A stretch of 64,000 nucleotides of DNA from an uncultured Clostridia bacterium (GCA_934149405.1 CAKPEV010000002.1:124001-188000), one strand, 5' to 3'; shown: positions 17,427 to 26,814, numbered from the stretch's first letter. The notes: generated from the letters alone by a model not told the origin. Translations and numbers: made by a program.

Positions 17427-18257
17427 TTAGAAGTTAGTGTTTTTTAAAAATTTTTTGTTTTCTTTTTCTAATTGTTTTAAACTTTTTTTCGGGGTTGGCA
17501 ATTTTTCTGGCAGTGTTCCACCATTCTTGGCAATTACATCTCTTATATTTTTACCAACTTCAAAATGAGCATTGGTAGCATCTCTTTCAGTTTGAATATT
17601 ATCCTTTTTTAATTTTTGTTCTGTTTGAGATACTCTAAATAAATTAGCTATAAGTTCATCACTACCCATATTATCTAAAATATCTTCTCGATACCTTAAG
17701 CCTTTTCTTTTTGCAATATCATCTGCGGTTTCTCCGTTGTATAAACCTTTATAACCAGCATTGTGAAATTTATCAAAATTTTTTACACCCGAATTTTTAG
17801 CAGTTTGATTTAATGAATAATTGCCTTTTCTAGTTAAATCTCTTTGATAAAATCTTTTTTCATCTTCTGTAAGTGTATTATATTCTATTTCGTTAAGTTC
17901 TTGTTTTCTAGTTTGTACGGCGAAATATGTTTGTGCCATGGCAATAACTTTTTTGCGTGAGTCTCCATTTTGAGCAATAAGGTAACAAGCGTAACGAGAA
18001 AGTTTATAGTCGTTAATCATAACTTCAGCATTATTAGCACGCCTAGACAACTTGCCAATGTTGGCAAAATGTACAGAAACATTGATGTCACTGTTTTCAC
18101 AAGCTTTTTTTGCTCTTTCAATGGCTTGTTCAAATCTACGCCATTGTTTGTATTCTAGCACTAATTGCAGTTCTCTCGCATACCAGTACTCATTGTTAAA
18201 TTCATCAATGTGCTTTATATCTTCAAATGTTTTAGTGTAATCAATAATTTTATTCAA
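17427..18257 (-). CDS. dinD: DNA damage-inducible protein D (DinD)
   Basis: DinD is an SOS-induced protein that in E. coli inhibits RecA filament formation. The 276-aa product (E. coli 274) shows the DinD pattern: FNNEYWYARELQLVLEYKQWR, AIERAKKACENS, then YKLSRYACYLIAQNGD and YFAVQTRKQEL, with an HFEVGKNIRD-like stretch near the C-terminus. The start is taken as TTG 18257, ten bases after AAGGA. The open frame continues to 18308, but that part holds the promoter. It is monocistronic on the minus strand, between a small-protein pair and acpS. Confidence 0.9.
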   Translation of the reverse strand: MNKIIDYTKTFEDIKHIDEFNNEYWYARELQLVLEYKQWRRFEQAIERAKKACENSDINVSVHFANIGKLSRRANNAEVMINDYKLSRYACYLIAQNGDSRKKVIAMAQTYFAVQTRKQELNEIEYNTLTEDEKRFYQRDLTRKGNYSLNQTAKNSGVKNFDKFHNAGYKGLYNGETADDIAKRKGLRYREDILDNMGSDELIANLFRVSQTEQKLKKDNIQTERDATNAHFEVGKNIRDVIAKNGGTLPEKLPTPKKSLKQLEKENKKFLKNTNF

Positions 18258-18279
18258 CTTAACCACATCCTTTGCACAT

Positions 18280-18308
18280 ATTATAGAACTAATGTTCTTA
18301 TTTGTCAA
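18280..18308 (-). promoter_or_regulatory. dinD promoter with embedded DinR/LexA box
   Basis: On the minus strand TTGACA (18308-18303) and TATAAT (18285-18280) are separated by exactly 17 bases. Within the spacer lies the palindrome GAAC-N4-GTTC (18286-18297), the core of the Gram-positive SOS box. LexA bound here would block RNA polymerase. Confidence 0.8.
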
Positions 18309-18482
18309 TATTGTTTATAAAATTTATCAAAGCGCAACTATGGATTTTCAAATTGTCAGATAAAACATTATAAATGTTTGCTATAAGGATATTAAATGCC
18401 AAAGAGTACACATGAAAATAGCTAGACTTTTAGCTAAAAAGATGATAAAATGTAAACTTGAAAAACATGAGAGGAGGTAAAT

Positions 18483-18869
18483 ATGGCTGTTTTTTGTGGA
18501 AACGATATAATAAAAATATCAAGAGTAAAAGATACAATAGAAAAATTGGGTGAGACATTCACTAAAAGAGTGTATACGGAGCAAGAAATTAACTACTGTG
18601 AGTCGCGTCGAATGTGCAAATATCAAAGTTATGCAGCAAGATTTGCTGCAAAAGAAGCTGTGTACAAAGCCATATCTCCGGAAACATCAGAGGATATAAC
18701 ATGGCAAGACATAGAAATTAAAAGAATGGAAAATGGAAAACCAATAATAAAGTTAAACGGCAAAATAAAAGATTATGCAAACAAAATAGGCATATCAGAT
18801 AAAAGAATAGATGTAAGCCTATCGCATGATGATGATTATGCCATTGCAACAGTGGTAATTGAAAAATAG
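18483..18869 (+). CDS. acpS: Holo-[acyl-carrier-protein] synthase
   Basis: AcpS moves 4'-phosphopantetheine from CoA onto acyl carrier protein. The 128-aa protein has the two family signatures, GNDIIKISRV near the N-terminus and YAARFAAKEAVYKA (about residues 52-65, Mg/CoA site), and ends VSLSHDDDYAIATVV as expected. GAGGAGG precedes the ATG. It lies about 107 bases before metG. A 7-bp hairpin (18877-18911 region) follows without a T-run. It is a housekeeping gene for fatty-acid synthesis. Confidence 0.95.
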   Translation: MAVFCGNDIIKISRVKDTIEKLGETFTKRVYTEQEINYCESRRMCKYQSYAARFAAKEAVYKAISPETSEDITWQDIEIKRMENGKPIIKLNGKIKDYANKIGISDKRIDVSLSHDDDYAIATVVIEK

Positions 18870-18976
18870 AAATGTCAGTGCAAATTAGTTTATAAAAAAC
18901 AAAATGCACTGTACCAGAAGGTAGCTTAAGTATGCTATAAAAATGAATATAACTAAAAAAGAAAGAAGGAATATAA

Positions 18977-20980
18977 ATGAAAATTTTAATAGGAGGAGCA
19001 TGGCCATACGCAAACTATAAATTGCACTTAGGTCATATAGCTGGACTAGTTGGTGGAGACGTATTAGCAAGGTATCATAGAGCAAAGGGAGATGATGTGA
19101 TATATGTTTCAGGTTCGGATTGTCATGGAACACCAATAATAGAGAGAGCTAAAAAAGAAGGAATAACACCAAAAGATGTGTGTGAAAAATATCATGCAAA
19201 CTTTGTAAAAGCATTTAATGGGTTAAACTTTTCTTACGATTTATATACATTAACAGATACTCCATACCATCATGAAAAAGTAAAAGAAATAATTAAAAAG
19301 ATATATGATAATGGCATGATATATGAAAAAGTAGAGCCACAAGCATATTGTGAAAAATGTGGAAAATTCATGGCAGATAGAGAACTTCAATTTGTATGCC
19401 CAGTATGCGGAAACTTAGCAAAAGGAGATTCATGTGACTGTGGATATGTACCAACAGAAAAAGACTTATTAAATGCAACATGTAGAGAGTGTGGCGAAAA
19501 AGTAGTACAAAGAGACAACAAGAATTTATACATAGCACTTTCAAAAATGCAACCAGAAATAGAAGAATACGTAAAAGAGAACAAAGACAAATGGAGATTA
19601 AATGCACAAAACGAAACATTAAAATATCTAAGAGAAGGTCTTAGAGATAGAGCAATCACAAGAGATTTAACATGGGGAATCGATGTGCCAGTTGAGGGAT
19701 ATGAAAACAAAAAATTATATGTGTGGATAGAAGCTGTGCTTGGATATGTAACAGCATGCATGAAAATATGTGAAGAGAGAGGCTTAAACTGGGAAGATTA
19801 CTGGAAAAAAGGTGATAAAATATACATGGTACACGGAAAAGATAATATCGTGTTCCATAGCATAATATTCCCAGGTTTACTACTTGCAATAAACGAAGGA
19901 TACAAATTGCCAGATATAATGGTTTCATCAGAATACTTAAATTTCAACAACGAAAAAGCATCAAAGAGCAAAGGAAACGCGATATCAGCAGAAGAAGCAT
20001 TTGAAAAATACAATTCAGACACAATAAGATTCCACTTGATAAATAATGGACCAGAAAGAAAAGATACAAACTTCAGTGTAATGGATTATGTGACAACACA
20101 TAACAACGAAATAACTAACAAATATGGAAACTTTGTTAATAGAACATTAAAATTCAAAGGCATTTCTGAAATACCAGAAGGAAAAATGGATGAAGAAATG
20201 CAAAAATTTATAGATGATGCATATGTGGAAATAGGAGCAGCAATTGAAAAGCTAGAATTTAAAGATGCAACAGAAAAAGCAATAAGACTAATAGAAGAAG
20301 CAAACAAGTATTATGATGAGAGAAAACCATGGATACAATTCAAAGAAGACATAAACGCATTCAATGATACAATTTATACATGTGCTAATCTAATAGCAAA
20401 TATATCAAACATAATGGAACCATTTATGCCTGCATCATCAGAAAAAATAAGAAAGATATTAAACATAGAAAAGGCAACATGGAATAGCATAAAAGTAGAA
20501 CCACACATAAAATTAGATGATGTAGAAATCTTATTTACAAAATTTGATGAAAAAGAAATTGCAAAAGAATTAGAGGCAGAAGCAAAAGAAAGAGCAAAGA
20601 AAGAAAAAGAACTAGCTAAAGAAGAAGAGAAAAAGAAAAAAGAAAATGAAAAGAAAGAAGAAATAACAATTGATTACTTAGACAAAATAAGTCTAAAGGT
20701 TGCAAAAATATTAGAAGCTGAAAGAGTTGAAGGATCTGAAAAATTGTTAAAATTACAAGTTTCATTAGGAGACGAAAAGAGACAAGTTGTAGCAGGACTA
20801 CAAAAATACTATAAGCCAGAAGAGCTAATAGGCAAAAAAGTTGTAATGGTTGCAAACTTGAAAAAAGCAAAATTAAAAGGAATTGAATCAGAAGGAATGC
20901 TCCTTGCAGCTGGAGATGGCGAAACAGTAAAAGTACTAATTGTAGATGACTTGGTAAAAGAAGGAGAAGATATACATTAA
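18977..20980 (+). CDS. metG: Methionyl-tRNA synthetase with C-terminal tRNA-binding domain
   Basis: The 667-aa enzyme charges tRNA-Met. It has HLGH (residues 17-20, HIGH box), a zinc-ribbon insert with CEKCGKF, CPVCG and CRECG, and K327-A-S-K-S (KMSKS loop). An anticodon-binding helical domain is followed by a Lys/Glu-rich linker (about residues 525-560) to an EMAPII/Trbp111-type OB fold (LDKISLKVAKILEAERVEGS to EGMLLAA). This long form is typical of Firmicutes. It is followed by tatD, a very common pairing. GAAAGAAGGA precedes the ATG. Confidence 0.96.
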   Translation: MKILIGGAWPYANYKLHLGHIAGLVGGDVLARYHRAKGDDVIYVSGSDCHGTPIIERAKKEGITPKDVCEKYHANFVKAFNGLNFSYDLYTLTDTPYHHEKVKEIIKKIYDNGMIYEKVEPQAYCEKCGKFMADRELQFVCPVCGNLAKGDSCDCGYVPTEKDLLNATCRECGEKVVQRDNKNLYIALSKMQPEIEEYVKENKDKWRLNAQNETLKYLREGLRDRAITRDLTWGIDVPVEGYENKKLYVWIEAVLGYVTACMKICEERGLNWEDYWKKGDKIYMVHGKDNIVFHSIIFPGLLLAINEGYKLPDIMVSSEYLNFNNEKASKSKGNAISAEEAFEKYNSDTIRFHLINNGPERKDTNFSVMDYVTTHNNEITNKYGNFVNRTLKFKGISEIPEGKMDEEMQKFIDDAYVEIGAAIEKLEFKDATEKAIRLIEEANKYYDERKPWIQFKEDINAFNDTIYTCANLIANISNIMEPFMPASSEKIRKILNIEKATWNSIKVEPHIKLDDVEILFTKFDEKEIAKELEAEAKERAKKEKELAKEEEKKKKENEKKEEITIDYLDKISLKVAKILEAERVEGSEKLLKLQVSLGDEKRQVVAGLQKYYKPEELIGKKVVMVANLKKAKLKGIESEGMLLAAGDGETVKVLIVDDLVKEGEDIH

Positions 20981-20985
20981 ACCAC

Positions 20986-21080
20986 TTGACAAAATTGAAT
21001 GAAAAGTGTAAATTATAGTCACAATATCTTTAGCAAGATAATCGCAATAAAACCCCTACGAATCTGCATATTCGTAGGGG
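20986..21080 (+). promoter_or_regulatory. Promoter and short two-hairpin leader before tatD
   Basis: TTGACA (20986-20991) and TAAATT (21009-21014) are 17 bases apart. The RNA would form TATCTT/AAGATA (21025-21030/21035-21040), then a strong 11-bp hairpin (21053-21063/21070-21080, arms CCCCTACGAAT). It is followed by TCTTC rather than a T-run. It may be a tatD leader with an attenuator, or a very short RNA. Confidence 0.55.
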
Positions 21081-21139
21081 TCTTCACTATTTATGTGAGA
21101 CCAGACTATTTTTAAAATATAAAAAAGGTAGGTACGAAA

Positions 21140-21901
21140 ATGAATTTAATAGATGCGCATGCACATTTAATGGATGAAAAGTTTGAGGGAGAAGTAGAAA
21201 AAATTATAAATAATGCACAAGAGGCTGGTGTTACCAAAATTATAAACATAGGTTATAACAAAGAGACATCACAAAAAGCGATAGAGTTAGCAGAAAAATA
21301 TGATTTTATTTACGCCACAATTGGACTTCATCCAGAAGAATTAGAAACAGAGCAAGACGTAACTTTCATAAAGGAAACGTCCCAAAATAAAAAAGTTGTA
21401 GCAATAGGAGAAGTAGGATTAGATTATCATTATGAAGGTTTTGATAAAACTTTGCAAAAAGAAATTTTTGTAAATCAAATAAAACTTGCAAACGAATTAA
21501 AATTGCCAGTAGTAATACATTCTAGGGATGCAGACATGGACATGTTAGAAATATTAAAAAACAATAAAATAGAAAACGGATTTGTAATGCACTGTTTTTC
21601 ATCAAGTGTTGAGGTATTAAAAGAACTACTAAAATTAGATGCATACATATCACTTGCGGGACCAGTAACATTTAAAAATGCACGCTCTTTAATAGATGTT
21701 GCAAAATTAATTCCAATAGAAAAAATTATGGTAGAAACAGATTGTCCATACATGACCCCAGAACCGTACAGAGGCAAGCGAAATGAGCCAGCATTAGTAG
21801 TAAATACAGCCAAAAAGATTTCAGAAATAAGAGAAATGAATTTTGAAGAATTCGCTCAAATAACAGTTGAAAACACAAAAAGATTCTATAAAATTAAATA
21901 A
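21140..21901 (+). CDS. tatD: TatD-family metal-dependent deoxyribonuclease
   Basis: The 253-aa TIM-barrel hydrolase has all the TatD metal motifs: DAHAHLMD (residues 5-12), GEVGLDYH, VIHSRDAD, FVMHCFSSS, and ETDCPYMTPEPYRGKRNEP. TatD proteins act as 3'-5' DNA exonucleases in DNA repair and fragmentation. They are almost always next to metG, as here. AAGGTAGG precedes the ATG. Length is normal and there are no odd features. It is followed by a long terminator hairpin. Confidence 0.93.
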   Translation: MNLIDAHAHLMDEKFEGEVEKIINNAQEAGVTKIINIGYNKETSQKAIELAEKYDFIYATIGLHPEELETEQDVTFIKETSQNKKVVAIGEVGLDYHYEGFDKTLQKEIFVNQIKLANELKLPVVIHSRDADMDMLEILKNNKIENGFVMHCFSSSVEVLKELLKLDAYISLAGPVTFKNARSLIDVAKLIPIEKIMVETDCPYMTPEPYRGKRNEPALVVNTAKKISEIREMNFEEFAQITVENTKRFYKIK

Positions 21902-21903
21902 CA

Positions 21904-21994
21904 AAAATCACTTTCTTGAAATATGATTAATGAAATTTGAAAAAGATAAAACTTTTAGATTTAGTTAATCATTGCAAGAGAGTGATTTTTTATA
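21904..21994 (+). terminator. Long rho-independent terminator of tatD
   Basis: AAATCACTTTCTTG (from 21905) pairs, with one mismatch, with CAAGAGAGTGATTT (21975-21988). Inner arms ATGATTAA/TTAATCAT extend it, and a T-run follows. Confidence 0.75.
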
Positions 21995-22353
21995 TCTAGA
22001 AAAAGCAGGATTATAAAATCTGATTTATAATTTCAAAAACATTTTCGGTAGGTATATAAAATTTTTGTACTAAACTTTAAAAAAGAGATTAATATTTTGA
22101 AACAACTAAAATAATCCAAAGTCTGGCGGCTATAAAACCAGCGTTGAATGTTACTGTGAATAGTTTTCAAGTAAAACAATCTAAAGGCCTAATGGCTATA
22201 AAATTGTAAACAAAAAATAATTGAAATTTCTGTGACATATTCCCTTTTTCTTGCTTTTAAAAATTACACGTAGTAAAATAAAAAGGAGTTAAACTATATA
22301 AAAATCAAATAGAAAGGAGAAATAATTTAGCGGAATAAAATGCTAGATTATGA
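21995..22353. other. Intergenic AT-rich gap, no gene seen
   Basis: These 359 bases hold no credible ORF. A short motif GGCTATAAAA occurs twice (near 22128 and 22194) within similar contexts, and AAAGGAG sites occur at 22282 and 22314 without a matching start. No hairpin with a T-run or clear promoter was found. Confidence 0.5.
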
Positions 22354-23553
22354 GTGAAAAAATTGAAGAAAATTATCGCATGCATGTGTATATTTTTATG
22401 CATGTTTAGTTTTACATATGCAGTAGAAAATACAGAAAATATAGAAGCAAGACCAGTAGAAATACTAGATAGTTCGGGTGAGGATATAGAGAACATAGAC
22501 AAAATAACAGCAGACACATTTGTGTTTAAAACGCTAAAAGGAGAAATAATAGAAGCAGGTGAACCGTACGATACAGATGACGGAATGAAAGAAAGATGCC
22601 AAGATGTAAAAGTGTATATAAATGATAAAGGGCATAGAGCCACATCATTGATTACATATAAGATGACATTTTATGCAGACACAATAAATTATGCAAAACC
22701 GTTTAAAGTGGGAGACAAAGTATATATCTACACAACTTTTCGAGATGACAAAATAATCGCAACAGAAATAGCATACAGAGATAACAGCGGTTATATAATA
22801 GCAATAGTTGTTACATTTGTTTTAGCTGTTGTGTTAATCGGTGGAACTAAAGGAATAAAATCATTAATAAGTTTGATTGTCACGATAATAGGAATATTTT
22901 ATGTCTTAGTTCCAGGCATAATGAATGGTAAGAACCCACTAATGATAACAGTGCTTATATCGATGGCGTCAATAATAGTAACATTCTTGATAATAGCGGG
23001 ATTTAACAGAAAATCCTATGTAGCCATGCTTGGAACAATAGGCGGAGTAGTTGTATCAGGAGTATTTGCGTTAATATTTGGAAACTTAATGAATATGACA
23101 GGAATGTGCGAGGAAACAGGACTTCTTGCAGGATTATCAGATGCTGCAAAAACATTTGATTTTAGAGGAATATTATTTTCGGGAATAATAATAGGTGCAT
23201 TAGGAGCCTGTATGGATGTTGGAATGTCAATAGCATCAGCACTTCAAGAATTAAAATCTGAAAAACCGGAAATAACAATAAAAGGTCTTATAAAATCTGG
23301 AATGAACATAGGAAAAGACATGATAGGAACGATGACAAATACGTTAATCCTTGCGTACACAGGCGGTGCGTTGGTAACAATTCTAATATTTGCAGTTGGA
23401 AATTTAGATATATACGAAGTCTTAAATAAGGAAATAATAACAGAAGAAATTTTAAGAGCAATAGCAGGAAGCATAGGATTGATATGCACAATTCCACTTA
23501 CAACACTAGCGAGTGGAGTGCTTATAGGTAATGAAAGAAAAAAATCAAAATAA
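22354..23553 (+). CDS. YibE/F-like multi-pass membrane protein
   Basis: The 399-aa protein has an N-terminal signal-anchor (KKIIACMCIFLCMFSFTYA) and an extracytoplasmic beta domain to about residue 145. Seven or eight membrane segments follow, with VVTFVLAVVLIGGTKGIKSL, GALGACMDVGMSIASALQEL and a C-terminal GSIGLICTIPLTTLASG, characteristic of the YibE/F family. The family's function is unknown; transport or wall-related roles have been suggested. The GTG start at 22354 has no good ribosome site right before it (nearest AAAGGAG is 34 bases upstream), so translation initiation is unusual. Twelve bases separate it from the protease gene. Confidence 0.85.
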   Translation: MKKLKKIIACMCIFLCMFSFTYAVENTENIEARPVEILDSSGEDIENIDKITADTFVFKTLKGEIIEAGEPYDTDDGMKERCQDVKVYINDKGHRATSLITYKMTFYADTINYAKPFKVGDKVYIYTTFRDDKIIATEIAYRDNSGYIIAIVVTFVLAVVLIGGTKGIKSLISLIVTIIGIFYVLVPGIMNGKNPLMITVLISMASIIVTFLIIAGFNRKSYVAMLGTIGGVVVSGVFALIFGNLMNMTGMCEETGLLAGLSDAAKTFDFRGILFSGIIIGALGACMDVGMSIASALQELKSEKPEITIKGLIKSGMNIGKDMIGTMTNTLILAYTGGALVTILIFAVGNLDIYEVLNKEIITEEILRAIAGSIGLICTIPLTTLASGVLIGNERKKSK

Positions 23554-23565
23554 AGGAGAATATGT

Positions 23566-24774
23566 ATGGAAAATAAATCAAAAAGTTCAATAGGCTACAC
23601 AATATTATGGATGATTATAACTGCAGCGGTTGTATATATAGTAATGTCATACTCATATGCAAAGGAAGCATTAGAAAACGACGAATATTACAGCACATTA
23701 TACGATTTAAAATCATCAACAGCAGAATTTGCAAAGTTAAAAAAAGTAATGGGAGTTATAGAAAGAGACTACTTAAAAGAATATGATATGCAAAAACTAG
23801 AAGAAGGTGCGATAAAGGGAATGCTAGAAGCACTTGGAGATCCATACACATCATACTTTGATAAAAGCGAAACAGAATCATTTTTGATGGAAACAGAAGG
23901 GGATTATGAAGGCGTTGGAATGTATATATCAATTGATACCAAAAAAGACACAGTAATAGTACTAAGCCCAATAAAAGGTTCTCCGGCAGAAGAAGCAGGT
24001 GTAAAACCGGGTGATTATATCACGGAAATAAATGGCGTAAGCGTTGTTGGAGTTTCATTAGAGGAAGTGGCATCAAGACTAAAAGGAATAACAGGTAGTA
24101 CAGTAGATGTAAAGTTCGTAAGATACAATGCATCTGGTGACGAAGAAATAATAGAAAAGAAATTACCAAGAAGAAAAGTAGAATTAACATCATTTGAATA
24201 TAAAATGCTAGATGGAAATATTGGATATATTTCATTTAGCTCATTCGACGAAAATGTAACAGAAAAATTTGACGAAGCAACAAAAGAATTATTTAAAAAG
24301 AAAAAGGCAAAAGGACTTATACTAGACTTAAGAAACAATCCGGGTGGACTATTATCAGTAGCAGCAGATGTCGCAGATAAATTGTTGCCAACAGGAAGAA
24401 TAGTATATACCGTGGATAAAAACGGAAACGAAGAAACATTGTATTCTGATTCAAACTTCATCGACGTGCCAATAGTAGTAATAGTAAATGAAAACTCAGC
24501 AAGTGCATCAGAAATATTGGCAGCAGCACTAAAAGACTATGGATGGCAAGTAGTTGGAACAACAACATACGGAAAAGGATTAGTACAAGAATTCAAGAGC
24601 TTGAGAGATGGAACGTACGTAAAAGTAACGATAAGCGAATACTTCTCACCAAACGGAAATAGCATAAATGAAAAAGGTGTAGAACCAACAATAAAAGTAG
24701 AACAAAACGAAGAAACAGAAGAAGATGAACAACTAAATAAAGCAATAGAAGAAATGAAAAAATTGATAAAATAA
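23566..24774 (+). CDS. Carboxy-terminal processing protease (S41)
   Basis: The 402-aa protein has an N-terminal membrane helix (about residues 9-25), so it is exported with a cell-surface catalytic domain. A PDZ domain (PIKGSPAEEAGVKPGDYITEI, about 140-170) is followed by the protease core with Ser313 (NSASASEI) and Lys337 (YGKGLVQ), the Ser-Lys dyad of CtpA/CtpB. In spore formers CtpB cleaves SpoIVFA to trigger late sigma-K activation, but general CtpA roles are equally possible. A 12-base gap links it to the YibE/F gene. An Asp/Glu-rich C-terminus follows. Confidence 0.93.
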   Translation: MENKSKSSIGYTILWMIITAAVVYIVMSYSYAKEALENDEYYSTLYDLKSSTAEFAKLKKVMGVIERDYLKEYDMQKLEEGAIKGMLEALGDPYTSYFDKSETESFLMETEGDYEGVGMYISIDTKKDTVIVLSPIKGSPAEEAGVKPGDYITEINGVSVVGVSLEEVASRLKGITGSTVDVKFVRYNASGDEEIIEKKLPRRKVELTSFEYKMLDGNIGYISFSSFDENVTEKFDEATKELFKKKKAKGLILDLRNNPGGLLSVAADVADKLLPTGRIVYTVDKNGNEETLYSDSNFIDVPIVVIVNENSASASEILAAALKDYGWQVVGTTTYGKGLVQEFKSLRDGTYVKVTISEYFSPNGNSINEKGVEPTIKVEQNEETEEDEQLNKAIEEMKKLIK

Positions 24775-24800
24775 AAAATACAAAAACTTATGCAATTGTT

Positions 24801-24829
24801 TTGACAATCATAATTCACTATGATAAACT
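24801..24829 (+). promoter_or_regulatory. Promoter of the cold-shock gene
   Basis: TTGACA (24801-24806), 17 bases, TAAACT (24824-24829), with TG at 24821-24822 forming an extended -10. It leaves an 80-base 5' leader before ATG 24909, as is common for cold-shock genes. Confidence 0.65.
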
Positions 24830-24908
24830 AAAAGCAGTTGTTATACATTGAGCGAAATTCAAAAGATAAAACAACAAAAAGTACTAAAGAAAGTAGGAGG
24901 AAAGAAAG

Positions 24909-25118
24909 ATGGAAAGAGGAAAAGTAAAATGGTTTAATGCTGAGAAAGGATTTGGATTCATCGAAAGAGAATCAGGAACAGATGTATTTGTACATTATTC
25001 AGCAATCACAATGGATGGCTATAAGACATTAGAAGAAGGAGCAGAAGTTCAATTCGATATAGTAGATGGTATGAAAGGTGCACAAGCAGCTAACGTAACA
25101 CCAGTTGCAACTGTTTAA
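24909..25118 (+). CDS. Cold-shock domain protein (Csp)
   Basis: The 69-aa protein is a complete cold-shock fold with both RNA-binding motifs, KGFGFIER (RNP1) and VFVHYSAI (RNP2), after [12 protein letters not shown]. Csp proteins bind single-stranded RNA and melt structure in cold or growth transitions. AGGAGG is well placed before the ATG. It is a single gene with its own promoter, a long leader and a terminator. It is 69 aa, slightly longer than the usual 66-67 because of a TPVATV tail. Confidence 0.95.
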   Translation: MERGKVKWFNAEKGFGFIERESGTDVFVHYSAITMDGYKTLEEGAEVQFDIVDGMKGAQAANVTPVATV

Positions 25119-25139
25119 TAATATAGATTAGTCCAAAAC

Positions 25140-25171
25140 AAGCTCACTAGCAAAAAGTTAGTGAGCTTTTG
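25140..25171 (+). terminator. Terminator of the cold-shock gene
   Basis: AAGCTCACTA (25140-25149) pairs with TAGTGAGCTT (25159-25168) around a 9-base loop, then TTTG. Confidence 0.8.
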
Positions 25172-25210
25172 TTTGACTAAAAATAACATAAGCAGGTTGT
25201 GAATAATCAT

Positions 25211-26569
25211 TTACTCAGACAATAATTGAGTCATATATACAGGCAAATAGGTTATTCCATCTTTTATTTCAAAATCATTTGTGTGAATTATATATGGCAT
25301 ATCTAAAAAGCTTGCGTATTTTTTAATGAATTTCTTTAAAGAAATTGTTGTATAATTTTTGCCAGATTTTACTTCTATCGGAGAAATATTGTGTCTATTT
25401 GTTATTTTGCTTTTTTGAATTAAAAAATCTATTTCCATTCTATCTTCTGAATTATTTCTGGAAGAGTTTGAATAAAAATATAAATTGTTGTTTGATGCAA
25501 CTAAAAGTTGTGCAACTATATTTTCCATAAACATACCCTCATTAAACTCTAATTTGTCAAACAATATCTTTTTATAAATTTCTTCACTCATTATCCCTTT
25601 TGCATCAAAGGTATGTGATATTAATAGCCCAGTATCACCCATGTAACATTTCATTGATGTTAATTTGGTATTCATTTTTAAACCTATGGTTGGTTCAGTT
25701 GTATTAAAAGCATTATTTACAATCATGCTATCATTAAGCCATAAAATTGCATCGTCATAGTCTCTGAATTTAGCACCTTCTTCGACAGAAGATAGCTTAA
25801 ATTTCTTTTCATGTTTTTGTAATTGAGAAGGTATTTGGTCAAATACATTCCTAATTTTTATAGAATAGTTTCCAGCATTCTTAGCGATGTCTTCTTTATA
25901 TAAGTCTAAGATTAATCTTTTTTGTTTGTCTACTTTGTTAAAGTCTTTTGTTTCAATAAAAGTATTCACCGCTTGTGGCATTCCACCAACTAACATATAT
26001 TGTCTAAAAATATTCATTGCCTTTCGATGCAACAACTGGCCAAGTGGTTTCTTGCTTTCAAACATTTTTCTGATGGCTGGCATAAGTGTTGTATCACCAA
26101 TGGCCCATAAAAATTCTTCGAAGTCGAAAGGATACATTTTAATGTGTTCTTCTTCGGATGGAATTAAAATATCTTTTATATTCTCCTTTATAGAAATCAA
26201 AGAACCTGTTTCTATATAATCGTATCTGCCATCTGCAACTAAATGCTTTATTGCAGACCTTGCTCTTGGAAATAGTTGAACCTCATCTAAAATAATTAGA
26301 CTTTCACGAGAATATAATTCAATAGAAAAATATGCAGAGAGTAACATGAAAAATGTATCTAAATCATCTAAATACTGTTCAAACAAATCTTTTACATTAT
26401 TATTTACCTTACTAAAATCAATTATGATATATGATTTATAGTTTTCTTTAGCGAATTCTTCGGCAATATAACTTTTGCCAACACGTCTTGCACCCTCAAT
26501 CAGGAGGGCTGTTTTCCCTTGACTTTCATTTTTCCATTCAAGCAACTTATTATATAATTTTCTTCTCAT
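25211..26569 (-). CDS. AAA ATPase with DUF4143 domain
   Basis: The 452-aa minus-strand protein is an AAA_14-type P-loop ATPase: GARRVGKSY (Walker A, about residues 26-34), LIILDEVQLFPRAR (Walker B) and a C-terminal DUF4143 part ending in a PD-(D/E)XK-like MEIDFLIQ...ISPIEVKSGK. Members are common in host-associated bacteria and often duplicated; proposed roles range from toxin or defence systems to regulation. The start is ATG 26569 behind GGAGGTG; an in-frame GTG at 26578 precedes it. Three 33-bp-phased repeats lie between it and the divergent hslO gene. Confidence 0.9.
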   Translation of the reverse strand: MRRKLYNKLLEWKNESQGKTALLIEGARRVGKSYIAEEFAKENYKSYIIIDFSKVNNNVKDLFEQYLDDLDTFFMLLSAYFSIELYSRESLIILDEVQLFPRARSAIKHLVADGRYDYIETGSLISIKENIKDILIPSEEEHIKMYPFDFEEFLWAIGDTTLMPAIRKMFESKKPLGQLLHRKAMNIFRQYMLVGGMPQAVNTFIETKDFNKVDKQKRLILDLYKEDIAKNAGNYSIKIRNVFDQIPSQLQKHEKKFKLSSVEEGAKFRDYDDAILWLNDSMIVNNAFNTTEPTIGLKMNTKLTSMKCYMGDTGLLISHTFDAKGIMSEEIYKKILFDKLEFNEGMFMENIVAQLLVASNNNLYFYSNSSRNNSEDRMEIDFLIQKSKITNRHNISPIEVKSGKNYTTISLKKFIKKYASFLDMPYIIHTNDFEIKDGITYLPVYMTQLLSE

Positions 26570-26598
26570 ATATAGCACCTCCGTGTTATGTTTTATCT

Positions 26599-26690
26599 AT
26601 ATTTTACACCTTTTCAAGATTTTTGACAATCATATTTTACACCTTTTCAAGATTTTTTATGCACATATTTTACACCTTTTCAGGATTTTT
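26599..26690 (-). repeat. Three phased direct repeats before the AAA ATPase gene
   Basis: ATATTTTACACCTTTTCA and its variant starts occur at 26599, 26632 and 26665, an exact 33-bp period (about three helical turns), with 26-base units. On the minus strand each reads CTTGAAAAGGTGTAAAAT, or CCTG in the last. They end about 15 bases before the ribosome site, in the transcribed or operator region. They are not an ORF of their own. Confidence 0.85.
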
Positions 26691-26814
26691 ACGTTTTTGC
26701 TTGTACTATGTCAAGAAAGTAGAGCAAAGACATAATTCGCCTTTGATTGAAATAAAAGTCTAAATGTGTTATTATAATCGTTGAAAAAATCATGTATAAG
26801 GAAGAGGAATAATA

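Noticed and set aside
18258..18308. N-terminal extension of DinD
   Set aside because: The stretch contains the -35, -10 and LexA box; translation from it is impossible with this promoter.
26488..26763. Plus-strand ORF with IFYTFSRF repeats
   Set aside because: The repeats come from the 33-bp DNA repeats of the divergent ATPase promoter region; codon pattern is Phe/Tyr-rich and the frame overlaps the ATPase gene.
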